From Xanthobacteraceae bacterium (lineage in GTDB: Bacteria > Pseudomonadota > Alphaproteobacteria > Rhizobiales > Xanthobacteraceae), in contig JASHXX010000345.1 in NCBI GenBank assembly GCA_030043335.1, positions 1-17,687 on the forward strand: a stretch of DNA of 17,687 nt, read 5' to 3'. The translations under genes and the position numbers were made by a program. The notes beneath the pieces are model-generated. The model had not been told where the DNA came from. It made no database searches and was given only the letters and a program-made list of their open reading frames with translations. Shown here piece after piece: positions 7,839 to 15,037 of this stretch. Position 1 is the first letter of the stretch. Every line of letters begins with the position of its first letter.

Positions 7839-8474
7839 ATGGACCTTTATTTTTCGCCGATGGCTTGCTCGCTAGCGAGCCGGATAGCGCTCTACGAGAC
7901 GGGCGGCGAAGCCCGCTTCATCGAGGTCGATCCCAAGACCAAGCGCACCCTCGAGGGCGCCGATTATCTCAAAATCTATCCGCTCGGGCTGGTGCCGCTG
8001 CTGCGGCTCGACGACGGCTCGCTGCTCAGCGAAAACGCCGCGATCCTGCAATACATCGGCGGGCGCAATCCGCAGGCCGGGCTGGCGCCGGGCGACGACG
8101 CCGGCCGCGCCCATTTGCAGCAATGGCTGTGCTTCATCGGCACCGAATTGCACAAAGGGCTGTTCCTCCCGCTGTTCGATCAAAAGGCCCCGGAGGGAAC
8201 GCGGCAGCATACGCTGAACAAATCCGCGTCGCGCCTGAAGTTTCTCGATGATCACCTTGCCGGCCGCGAATTCCTGCTCGACCGCTTCAGCGTCGCCGAC
8301 GCCTATCTCTACACCGTCCTGAACTGGACGGCGCCGACCCGGCTCGATCTCGCGCCCTGGCTAGCCGTCAAGGCTTACCACGAGCGGCTGCGTGCGCGCC
8401 CCGCCATCGCCAGAGCATTCCAGGAGGAGATGGCGCTCTACCAGGCCGAACTCGCGCGACATAAGGCTGCGTGA
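7839..8474 (+). CDS. Glutathione S-transferase, beta-class-like
   Basis: A cytoplasmic enzyme of 211 residues that conjugates glutathione to electrophiles or uses it in dehalogenation or peroxide reduction. The N-terminal thioredoxin fold begins MDLYFSPMACSLASRIAL; Cys10 in the SPxACSLA motif is the residue typical of bacterial beta-class enzymes. LGLVPLL carries the cis-proline loop, and LSENAAILQYI is the glutathione gamma-glutamyl-binding SNAI-like segment. The C-terminal helical domain has FSVADAYLYTVLNW, the conserved N-capping/hydrophobic-staple region. ATG 7839 has AGGGAG seven bases upstream. It is divergent from a TetR regulator, suggesting induction by a toxic compound. A degraded SnoaL-like gene starts 15 bases downstream on the same strand, so it was probably an operon partner. 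Confidence 0.93.
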   Translation: MDLYFSPMACSLASRIALYETGGEARFIEVDPKTKRTLEGADYLKIYPLGLVPLLRLDDGSLLSENAAILQYIGGRNPQAGLAPGDDAGRAHLQQWLCFIGTELHKGLFLPLFDQKAPEGTRQHTLNKSASRLKFLDDHLAGREFLLDRFSVADAYLYTVLNWTAPTRLDLAPWLAVKAYHERLRARPAIARAFQEEMALYQAELARHKAA

Positions 8475-8489
8475 TCGGGCGAGAGCGTC

Positions 8490-9217
8490 ATGCAAGTCGC
8501 TGCCGACCTGATCGAGCGATACGTCGCAGTGTGGAACAAGGCGGATCGCGGCACCGCCGCCATCGCATCGAATCGGTTTGCGCACCGGACGGCGCGACCT
8601 GCCACCGACTGCTCGACGCGCGTGGATATGAAGCGATCGAAGCGCGCGTCGCCGGCTCCCGGGAGCGCTGGCTGGGCGAAGGCAAATAAATTTTCCGCCC
8701 GGTGCGGGCGGCTTGCCATCACCGCGCGGTCAAGTTTGAATTTGCAATGGTTGCGACCGCCGACGACAAAATCGAGGCGCAGGGCCTTTGCTATCTGCTG
8801 TTGGACGATGACGGCAAGATTGCGCACGATTATCAGTTCAATCCGAGGGTCGACGAGGCCGCCGAGCTGGCGAAGAGATACCTCGCGCCGTGGAACGAAG
8901 CGGACGCCGGACCGCGGCGAAGCTCGCTCGCGGAGCTCTGGACTGCAGACTGCGCATACGTCGACGCGCAGACGCAGACGTGCGGATTCGAACAGCTTGC
9001 GGCAAGGGCGGCGGCGGTCCACCGCAGCCTTGCCGCCAATGGCCGGATCCTGGCGCCGGCGGGACGGTCACAGCGCCATCACGACGTAGCTCATATCGGC
9101 TAGCGGATTGCGGCCGCCGACGGACGCGGCAATGCGGGCGCCGGTTCGACCTTGCTGATCATGGACGACAGCTCCCGAGCCGCCGCCGGTTACCAGTTCG
9201 ATGCACCCGCGCCATAG
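8490..9217 (+). pseudogene. Degraded tandem SnoaL-like (NTF2-fold) gene
   Basis: Two consecutive copies of a SnoaL-like domain can be read if one lost base and two nonsense codons are repaired. Copy 1 starts at ATG 8490 (LIERYVAVWNKADRGTAA). The frame then shifts near 8548-8575, consistent with loss of one base, to APDGATCHRLLDARGYEAIE. It continues past TAA 8687-8689 to CYLLLDDDGKIAHDYQFNP. Copy 2 repeats the plan: AAELAKRYLAPWNEADAG, LAELWTADCAYVD, then past TAG 9101-9103 (likely a former TGG Trp) to STLLIMDDSSRAAAGYQF, with the final stop at 9215-9217. Restoring one base gives exactly 243 codons. SnoaL-like proteins are small cyclase, hydrolase or isomerase-fold enzymes; the substrate is unknown. 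It follows gst by 15 bases and converges on the CMD gene, 6 bases away. Confidence 0.72.
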
Positions 9218-9223
9218 CTGACC

Positions 9224-9769
9224 TCAACCGGAGGTCTGCGGAAACCGCGCTGCGGTCGGCTCGAGCGGCAGGGCGAGCGCATTGGCGTAGAGCGAGACGG
9301 TGCGATAGAAGCCGATAAGCGCAACGATCTCGAGGATCTGCTCGGGCGTGAAATGCCGGCCAAGCCTCGTCCACAGCACGTCCGACAACGTCCGCGTCGC
9401 ATCGAGTTCATCGCACAACGCGAGCAGCACCGCTTCGTCTTCCGTCCAGCCGGCCTCGCCGCCGAGAACGGTGGCCTCGATCTGCCGCGGCGTCAGTTTC
9501 GCCTTGGCGGCAAACACCGCGGTATGCACGCCCCATTCGTATTCGCAGCGGTTGAGCGCGCAGGTGCGGTCAATCACGATCTCACGCTGCCGCAGCGTCA
9601 GCAGGCCGCGGTCGAGCAGGCCGCCGGCGCGGAAGCGCTGATAGATGCGCGCGTTGACGGCGAGCGTACGGAACAGGACGAGCGGCGGCACGCCCGGCGG
9701 CATGATGGCGTCGAATGCGGCCTGGATCTCCGGCGCGTAGGGCGGATCGAGCGGGGTTATACGGGACAT
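9224..9769 (-). CDS. Carboxymuconolactone decarboxylase / AhpD-fold protein
   Basis: An all-helical cytoplasmic protein of 181 residues. The core NRCEYEWGVHTAVFAAKAKL followed by LTPRQIEATVLGG matches the carboxymuconolactone decarboxylase family (PF02627). The CxxC pair of peroxidase-active AhpD is not present: only one Cys remains in RCEYEWGVH, and that form is usual in the decarboxylase or unknown-function branch. It is longer than minimal family members (about 120 residues) through an N-terminal segment (MSRITPLDPPYAPEIQAAF) that is common in this branch. ATG 9769 has a perfect AGGAG six bases upstream. Two palindromes of the same design lie in the promoter region, so the gene is probably under a dedicated repressor not encoded next to it. 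The substrate is unknown. Confidence 0.88.
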   Translation of the reverse strand: MSRITPLDPPYAPEIQAAFDAIMPPGVPPLVLFRTLAVNARIYQRFRAGGLLDRGLLTLRQREIVIDRTCALNRCEYEWGVHTAVFAAKAKLTPRQIEATVLGGEAGWTEDEAVLLALCDELDATRTLSDVLWTRLGRHFTPEQILEIVALIGFYRTVSLYANALALPLEPTAARFPQTSG

Positions 9770-9784
9770 TGCCGGCTCCTCGTT

Positions 9785-9803
9785 TGCTACAGTTATAGTA
9801 GCA
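9785..9803. promoter_or_regulatory. Operator-like palindrome 1 upstream of the CMD-family gene
   Basis: TGCTAC, seven bases, GTAGCA: perfect 6-bp arms. It lies 16 bases before the ATG (9769) of the minus-strand gene. On that strand it contains TATAAC (a possible -10 element), so a protein bound here would block transcription. No clear -35 element was seen. Confidence 0.6.
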
Positions 9804-9819
9804 TCGGGCGTCGAACTGT

Positions 9820-9836
9820 GCTACTCAATTTGTAGC
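9820..9836. promoter_or_regulatory. Operator-like palindrome 2 upstream of the CMD-family gene
   Basis: GCTAC, seven bases, GTAGC: the same arms and the same spacer length as the palindrome at 9785-9803, but with a different spacer sequence. The centres are 34 bp apart, about three helical turns, as for two dimers on one face of the DNA. Confidence 0.6.
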
Positions 9837-9860
9837 GAGCGGTGGGGGCGGTGATGCGCG

Positions 9861-9956
9861 CCTAGAGCTCTTTAGTGGAGCATGATCTTTTCGGAAAACC
9901 GGTTCCGACCCCCGGATCGTGTCCGCGGGCAAGCTTTTTCCGGATCATGCTCTAGG
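9861..9956. repeat. Dispersed palindromic intergenic repeat of Bradyrhizobium-like type
   Basis: Outer arms CCTAGAGC (9861-9868) and GCTCTAGG (9949-9956) are exact complements. Inner arms GAGCATGATC (9878-9887) and GATCATGCTC (9943-9952) are too. Between them are TTTTCGGAAAACCGGTTCC and a related TTTTTCCGG, so the element can fold into a long hairpin. From memory, elements built of this GAGCATGATC/GGAAAACCGGTTCC core occur many times in intergenic DNA of Bradyrhizobium and relatives. Its right end overlaps the last codon region of the FAD dehydrogenase and provides its TAG. It may act as a bidirectional terminator or mRNA-end stabiliser. Confidence 0.75.
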
Positions 9957-11610
9957 CCACCGCCTGAGCCGCGGCGCGCCCGGCGGCACGGCCGGAGAAG
10001 ATGCAGCCGCCGAGGAAGGTCCCCTCGAGCGCGGCATAGCCGTGGACGCCGCCGCCGCCGAAGCCGGCCGCCTCGCCGGCGGCAAAAAGCCCCGGCACCG
10101 GCTGGCCGTCGGCGCCGATGACGCGGCTGTCGAGATCGGTCTGCAGTCCGCCCAGAGTCTTGCGGGTCAGGATATTGAGGCGCACCGCAATCAGCGGCCC
10201 GGCGGCGGGATCGAGCAGCTTATGCGGACGCGCCGTGCGGATGAGCCGATCGCCGAGATAGCGACGCGCGGCGCGAATGGCGGCGATCTGCATGTCCTTG
10301 CCGTACGGATTGTCGAGCTGGCGATCACGCGCGGCGATCTCACGCTCGACGCGCTCGAGCGTGAGCAATGGTTCGCCGCCGGCGAGCGCGTTCATGCGCT
10401 TGACCAGCGTCGCCAGATCGCGCGCGACGATGAAATCCTCGCCCTTGTCCATAAAGGCCTTGACCGGGGCCGGAATGCCTTTGGTCGCCCGGCTCAAAAC
10501 CTGCCGCCAGCTCTTGCCGGTCAAGTCGGGGTTCTGCTCCGAGCCGGACAGCGCGAATTCCTTCTCGATGATCCGCTTGGTCAGGATGAACCAGGAATAA
10601 TCGTAGCCGGTGTGCATGATGTGCCGGAGCGTCGCGAGCGTGTCGAAGCCCGGGTAGAGCGGCACCGGCAGGCGGTTGCCGCGCGCGTCGAGCCAGAGCG
10701 AGGACGGGCCGGGCAGGATGCGAATGGCGTGATCGGTCCAGATCGGATTCCAGTTCTTGATCCCCTCGACGTAATGCCACATGCGGTCGCGATTGATGAT
10801 CGTGCCGCCGGCGGCTTCGGTGATCGCCAGCATACGGCCGTCGACATGATCGGGGACGCCGGTGATCATCCGTCTAGGCGGCGGGCCGAGATGCTGCGGC
10901 CAATTCTGGCGTACCAGCTCGTGATTGCCGCCGATGCCGCCCGCAGCGACAATCACCGCCTGCGCGTTGAGCTCGAACGCTCCCGCGACCTCGCGCGAGC
11001 TCCTGCGGCCGCGCTCGACGCTCGACGGCTCAAGGATGTCGCCGCGCACGCCGTCGACGGCCGCGCCCGATTTGGTCAGCGCATTGACGCGGTGACGGAA
11101 CTTGAAGTTGACGAGCCCTCGCCGCTCGGCTTCACGCACGCGTTCGACAAAAGGCGCGATGATTCCCGGACCGGTCCCCCAGGTGACGTGGAAACGCGGC
11201 ACCGAATTGCCGTGACCCGACGCGTTGCCGCCGCCGCGCTCGGCCCAGCCAACCACCGGGAAGAAGCGAATGCCGCGCGCATGAAGCCACGACCGCTTTT
11301 CGCCTGCGGCGAAGGCGACGTAAGCCTCCACCCAGCGTCGCGGCCAGTAATCCTCGTCGCGATCGAAGGCCGCCGTCCCCATCCAATCGTCGAGCGCGAG
11401 CGTATGCGAATCGCGGATGCCCATGCGCCGCTGCTCCGGCGAGTCGACCAGAAAAATGCCGCCGAACGACCAGAACGCCTGGCCGCCGAGCGACTGCTCG
11501 GGCTCCTGATCGAGAACGATGATCTTTTTGTAGGCGTCCGCCAGCTCCGCCGCCGCGACCAGGCCGGACAAGCCGGCCCCGACGATGATCACGTCGGCGT
11601 CGTCAGCCAT
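9952..11610 (-). CDS. FAD-binding dehydrogenase (fumarate reductase / ketosteroid dehydrogenase-like flavoprotein)
   Basis: A 552-residue flavoprotein. The N-terminal dinucleotide-binding motif VIIVGAGLSGLVAAAELADA (residues 7-26) ends in an acidic residue (VLDQEP) for the adenosine ribose. A second FAD segment AVIVAAGGIGGNHEL lies mid-chain. The C-terminus has the family hallmark GGLQTDLDSRVIGADGQPV, then PGLFAAGEAAGFGGGGVHG and GGCIFSGRAAG. The length and architecture match the FAD_binding_2 (PF00890) dehydrogenases annotated as putative FAD-binding dehydrogenase, a sister group of 3-ketosteroid dehydrogenases and fumarate reductases. There is no signal peptide, so it is probably cytoplasmic. 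The substrate is unknown, perhaps a ketosteroid-like or cyclic enone. ATG 11610 follows a strong GGAGG five bases upstream. Its TAG lies inside a dispersed repeat. Confidence 0.9.
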   Translation of the reverse strand: MADDADVIIVGAGLSGLVAAAELADAYKKIIVLDQEPEQSLGGQAFWSFGGIFLVDSPEQRRMGIRDSHTLALDDWMGTAAFDRDEDYWPRRWVEAYVAFAAGEKRSWLHARGIRFFPVVGWAERGGGNASGHGNSVPRFHVTWGTGPGIIAPFVERVREAERRGLVNFKFRHRVNALTKSGAAVDGVRGDILEPSSVERGRRSSREVAGAFELNAQAVIVAAGGIGGNHELVRQNWPQHLGPPPRRMITGVPDHVDGRMLAITEAAGGTIINRDRMWHYVEGIKNWNPIWTDHAIRILPGPSSLWLDARGNRLPVPLYPGFDTLATLRHIMHTGYDYSWFILTKRIIEKEFALSGSEQNPDLTGKSWRQVLSRATKGIPAPVKAFMDKGEDFIVARDLATLVKRMNALAGGEPLLTLERVEREIAARDRQLDNPYGKDMQIAAIRAARRYLGDRLIRTARPHKLLDPAAGPLIAVRLNILTRKTLGGLQTDLDSRVIGADGQPVPGLFAAGEAAGFGGGGVHGYAALEGTFLGGCIFSGRAAGRAAAQAVA

Positions 11611-11835
11611 GATTTCCTCCCCGATTGGGCCTTACCGCGCCGCCGCCCCGACCCGCCGGCAACGCGCGCAGCGCCTTGCGCGCACACCGAATTTTGCCCG
11701 CAACTTCAAGATTGTACCCGTAAAAATCACAATTACCAGCATTGGCGGCCATGATGCATCAGCAGATTCAACTTGTCTGCTGGCGCCGTCTCTTGGGGGG
11801 AGGTTCGGCTGCGACTCTGAGGGGGCCGATCGGGA

Positions 11836-12062
11836 TGGGAAGCCCACCATTGCGCCGAAAGAAAAACCGCGCTGACGGCCCGAGAGATCGAGGTGCTGCG
11901 GTGGTGGCGAACGGCAGGTCCGCGTCCGAGATTGGTGGCATTCTTCACATCACAAAGCGAACCATCGACGAGCACGTCCACGGGGCAGTGCGCAAGCTCG
12001 GCGCTCTCAATCGCACCCATGCTGTGGCGCTCGCGCTGCGCGACAGCATCGTCAAGCTTTGA
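11836..12062 (+). pseudogene. LuxR-type HTH regulator remnant (truncated and frameshifted)
   Basis: The C-terminal GerE/LuxR DNA-binding domain is readable in two frames. ALTAREIEVLRWW (11869-11907) is in one frame; ANGRSASEIGGILHITKRTI, continuing to KLGALNRTHAVALALRDSIVKL and a stop at 12060-12062, is in another. The join falls in a GGTGGTGG run near 11901-11909. Adding one G restores RWWANGRSA, the normal sequence of these domains, so this is a one-base deletion. The N-terminal autoinducer-binding or receiver domain is missing: upstream (11611-11835) nothing recognisable was found and the HTH frame meets a TGA. In related Rhizobiales such domains belong to LuxR solos with N-terminal autoinducer domains. 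The remnant is unlikely to make a working protein. Confidence 0.72.
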
Positions 12063-12172
12063 AGACGACCGGAGCTGTTGAACCGCCGATGCCCGGGATG
12101 ACAATGCAAGGCGGCGCCGGTCGGCAGCCGATCACCTGCGACACTTGACACGACGTGCACAAACCGCCGGTC

Positions 12173-13363
12173 CTAGCCGTCGCCGCTCCGCGTCGAGCCG
12201 GCTGCAGCCAGCACGAATATCGGCACCGAGACGAGTTGCGCGGCGACAACAAAGAAGGCAAGCGCTGGCTGTGAGTATTCGTAGAGCAGTCCCGTCACCG
12301 TGCTGCCGAGGAGCCAGCCGACGCCATAGCCGGCATAAAACAGGCCGAAGGCCAGATTGCGTCTGCCTTCCGGCAGCACGCCGGCGATGATCGCTTTGAG
12401 AAGCGTGTCCTGAACCGCGTAGCCTATTCCCCACAGCAGCATCGCGATCAGCGCCGTCACAAAACTTCCGGCGAAGACCAGCGGCGCAAACAGCGACGAC
12501 AGCACGATGGCGACGACAACAACCGGCGTTCCAAGCCGGTCGTACAGCCGGCCCAGCACCAGGCTCGCGAGTACGCCGCAGCCGGTGGCGAATGCGAGGA
12601 AAACCGGAGACCAGGCCTTGGCGACGACACTGGTGCTGGTGAGGTAGTAGGCGATCAGCTCGTAACTCATCAGCCCGGCGGCAAAGCAGGCGGCCGCCGC
12701 CATGTAGAGCCAGTACGGGCGAGCAAAGCTTGTCTGTGTCGCGGTGCGGCCGTGCTCGAGGTCGGACGGCAGCGGAAAGCCGATCCGGGCCACCGCGAGC
12801 GATGCAAGCGCCAGTATCGAGGAAAGCAAGAGCAACGCATAGGCCGTCTGATAGCTGCCCTTGACCAACAGGACCGCGGCTACAATCAAAGGCCCGATCG
12901 TGGCGACGGTTTCGTCGAGCGCGGTATTGATGGCGTAGACCCACCCCTTTCCCAATCTGCCGGTAGTGTAGGAGAGCATCGATTCGACGGTCGGCTTGCG
13001 GATCGCGCGACCGATGCGTTCCGCCAGCACCGGCGCGGCGGCGAGCTGCCAGGTGCCGGCGAGCGCCATCGCCGGGACCGCAAGCAAATTGATCGCGTAG
13101 CCGATGAAGGTGATGAGCCAATGCCGTCCGGTCTTGTCGGCGACGTAACCGGCGACCGAGCGCAGGCTGTAGCCGAGGAACTCGCCGACGCCGGCGATGA
13201 TGGCGATCGCGGTCGCGCTCGCCCCGAGCGTGCCGAGAAACGGGCCGTTGATGCTGCCGCCGCCCTCGTAGGTCATGTCGGCGAACAGGTTGACGACGCC
13301 GAGCGTCGCCACAAAGCGGAATGCCGGCGAATCGAAGGCCGTTGCGGCTTTCGGCATTGGCAC
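12173..13363 (-). CDS. MFS transporter (12-helix)
   Basis: A 396-residue inner-membrane transporter with alternating hydrophobic helices. The loop 2-3 motif RSVAGYVADKTGRHW corresponds to the MFS motif A (G-x3-D-x2-G-R), and a degenerate copy, GRLYDRLGTP, occurs at the start of the second half, as expected from the internal duplication. A central polar loop (residues about 185-215, with DLEHGRTATQT) separates the halves. The start GTG 13363 has GGGAG nine bases upstream; ATG 13357 would shorten it by two residues. The substrate cannot be predicted. It is divergent from sorAB, so it could export a sulfur compound or share regulation with it, but that is only proximity. Confidence 0.88.
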   Translation of the reverse strand: MPMPKAATAFDSPAFRFVATLGVVNLFADMTYEGGGSINGPFLGTLGASATAIAIIAGVGEFLGYSLRSVAGYVADKTGRHWLITFIGYAINLLAVPAMALAGTWQLAAAPVLAERIGRAIRKPTVESMLSYTTGRLGKGWVYAINTALDETVATIGPLIVAAVLLVKGSYQTAYALLLLSSILALASLAVARIGFPLPSDLEHGRTATQTSFARPYWLYMAAAACFAAGLMSYELIAYYLTSTSVVAKAWSPVFLAFATGCGVLASLVLGRLYDRLGTPVVVVAIVLSSLFAPLVFAGSFVTALIAMLLWGIGYAVQDTLLKAIIAGVLPEGRRNLAFGLFYAGYGVGWLLGSTVTGLLYEYSQPALAFFVVAAQLVSVPIFVLAAAGSTRSGDG

Positions 13364-13514
13364 GCGATGCAGCTCCCAGGCTCACCGCCCGCGGCGAACC
13401 GGCACGGATCGCCCGCTTCTCAAGCCCGATCCGCCGTGCATACTCCGCAAAGCACGCGCCGTACAGCCGCTATCGCTGCGCCGCGAAACATCGAACTTAT
13501 AGCGGGAGGAAACA
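13364..13514. other. Divergent intergenic region between the MFS gene and sorA
   Basis: This 151-bp interval must hold the promoters of both the MFS gene (leftward) and sorA (rightward). TTATAG at about 13498-13503 is a weak -10-like element for sorA, but no good -35 element lies 16-18 bp upstream. I saw no strong palindrome. The sorA ribosome site GGGAGGA is at its right end. Confidence 0.4.
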
Positions 13515-14744
13515 ATGATCAGTCGTCGCGCCCTGGTCGCGGGCGGTGCCGCTGCGTTGGCTGGCGCGCTGCCGCTGTCGCGGACGACGCGCGCTGCCGA
13601 AAAATCGTTTCTGCCGCAAGGACTGCCGGAAGGCGTTTATGATACCGCGACGCTGGAGGCGCTGCCCGGCAAAAAGCCGCTGATCAAGCTGACCTATCGG
13701 CCGCCGAACTACGAAACGCCGCTCGATCATTTCACCTCGGAATTCACGCCAAACGAATCTTTCTTCGTCCGTTACCACCTCGCCGGCATCCCGGAACAGA
13801 TCGACGCGGCGCAATGGAAGCTGAAAGTGACCGGCGACGGCATCGGCAAGCCGCTGCAATTGAGCCTCAGCGAATTGCGTTCCGATTTCGAGGCGGTGGA
13901 AATCGCGGCGGTCTGTCAATGCTCCGGCAATCGCCGCGGCTTCTCGCAGCCGCATGTCGCCGGCGTGCAATGGGGGCTCGGCGCGGTCGGCAATGCGCGG
14001 TGGAAAGGGGTGCGCCTGAAACATATCCTCGAGCGCGCCAACCTGCGCGCCGAAACTGTGGAGATCGTGGCGAACGGCGCCGACGGCCCGGTGCTCGACG
14101 GAACCCCCGACTTCATCAAGAGCATTCCGGCGGACAAGGCGCTCGACGACAACACGCTCATTGCCTACGAGATGAACGGCGCTCCCTTACCGCATTTCAA
14201 CGGCTTTCCCATCCGCCTCGTCGTTCCCGGTTGGACCGCCACCTACTGGATGAAGCATCTCGATGCGATCGAAGCCTCGACCAAGCCGTTCGGCGGCTTC
14301 TGGATCAAGAGCGCCTACCGCATTCCCACCGGCAAGTTCCCGATCGTTCAGCATTTTCAGTCGCAGGTGGCGGCGGCGAACGAGCCGATCACCGAGATGG
14401 TCGTCAATTCGATGATCACCGCGCCGGCCGAGGGTCATACCATGCGGGCCGCAGCGACGGCCGAGATTCGCGGCCTCGCCTGGGACGGCGGCTATGGCAT
14501 CCGCCGCGTCGAGATTTCCGTCGACGGCGGCGGAACCTGGCGTGAAGCCGAGCTGGGCAACGACCTCGGCCGCTTCGCCTTCCGCGCCTTTCGTTTGCCG
14601 TTCACGCCGCCGCAAGCCGGGAAGTATCAGGTGATGGCGAGGGCGAGCAACGCCGTCGGCCAGACCCAAGCCGACAAACTGATCTTCAATCCGGCGGGCT
14701 ACCACAACAACGTGATCCGCCCGCTCACCGTCAACGTCCTGTAA
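13515..14744 (+). CDS. sorA: Sulfite dehydrogenase molybdenum subunit, SorA-type
   Basis: A 409-residue periplasmic molybdoenzyme that oxidises sulfite to sulfate and passes electrons to its heme partner SorB. The N-terminus is a Tat signal (ISRRALVAGGAAALAGALPL, SRR-type) ending near TTRAAEK, as expected for an enzyme exported folded with cofactor. FFVRYHLAGIP holds the active-site Arg86 and His88 (equivalent, from memory, to Arg55 and His57 of Starkeya SorA). CQCSGNRRGFS supplies the Mo-ligating Cys136. TATYWMKHL holds the conserved Tyr region. The C-terminal part (VEISVDGGGTW, AFRLPFTPPQAG) is the Mo-co oxidoreductase dimerisation domain. ATG 13515 has GGGAGGA just upstream. sorB follows eight bases after the stop, forming an operon. 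It lacks the fused heme or b5 domain of other sulfite oxidases. Confidence 0.92.
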   Translation: MISRRALVAGGAAALAGALPLSRTTRAAEKSFLPQGLPEGVYDTATLEALPGKKPLIKLTYRPPNYETPLDHFTSEFTPNESFFVRYHLAGIPEQIDAAQWKLKVTGDGIGKPLQLSLSELRSDFEAVEIAAVCQCSGNRRGFSQPHVAGVQWGLGAVGNARWKGVRLKHILERANLRAETVEIVANGADGPVLDGTPDFIKSIPADKALDDNTLIAYEMNGAPLPHFNGFPIRLVVPGWTATYWMKHLDAIEASTKPFGGFWIKSAYRIPTGKFPIVQHFQSQVAAANEPITEMVVNSMITAPAEGHTMRAAATAEIRGLAWDGGYGIRRVEISVDGGGTWREAELGNDLGRFAFRAFRLPFTPPQAGKYQVMARASNAVGQTQADKLIFNPAGYHNNVIRPLTVNVL

Positions 14745-14752
14745 GGAGGCAA

Positions 14753-15037
14753 ATGATGCGGCACATAGTTACGAGTGCGGCGTTGCTGCTGTTTGCCGCC
14801 AATGCCTGGGCGCAGGCTAATGTCGTGCTCAAGGCCGGGGTCGGCCGCGAAACCGTCGAGACCTATTGCGCCGCCTGTCACTCGCTCGACTATGCGCGCC
14901 AGAATGCGCCGTTCCTCAGCCGCCAGGGTTGGGAGAGCGAAGTGACCAAAATGATCAAGGTCTTTGGCGCCCCGATCGAACCGGCCGACGCCAAGGTCAT
15001 CGTCGACTATCTCACCGCCAACTACGGCGGCGGCTGA
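14753..15037 (+). CDS. sorB: Sulfite dehydrogenase cytochrome c subunit, SorB-type
   Basis: A 94-residue periplasmic monoheme c-type cytochrome. It has a Sec signal (HIVTSAALLLFAANAWA, cleaved near AWA-QA), one heme-binding motif CAACH (Cys39, Cys42, His43) and a likely distal ligand Met67 in VTKMIKVFG. The small size and position directly after sorA match SorB, the electron-accepting subunit of SorAB. Starts at 14753 and 14756 are both ATG; the second is the better spaced (six bases) from GGAGG at 14745-14749. Its 3' end overlaps the end of the convergent HAD gene by 16 bp. The unit looks complete: with sorA, no further subunit is needed for sulfite oxidation. Confidence 0.9.
   Translation: MMRHIVTSAALLLFAANAWAQANVVLKAGVGRETVETYCAACHSLDYARQNAPFLSRQGWESEVTKMIKVFGAPIEPADAKVIVDYLTANYGGG

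Noticed and set aside
9919..11754. A 611-codon open frame on the plus strand
   Set aside because: It lies antisense to the FAD dehydrogenase, whose motifs are unmistakable. It has no family motif and high Arg/Asp/Gly composition typical of antisense frames in GC-rich DNA.
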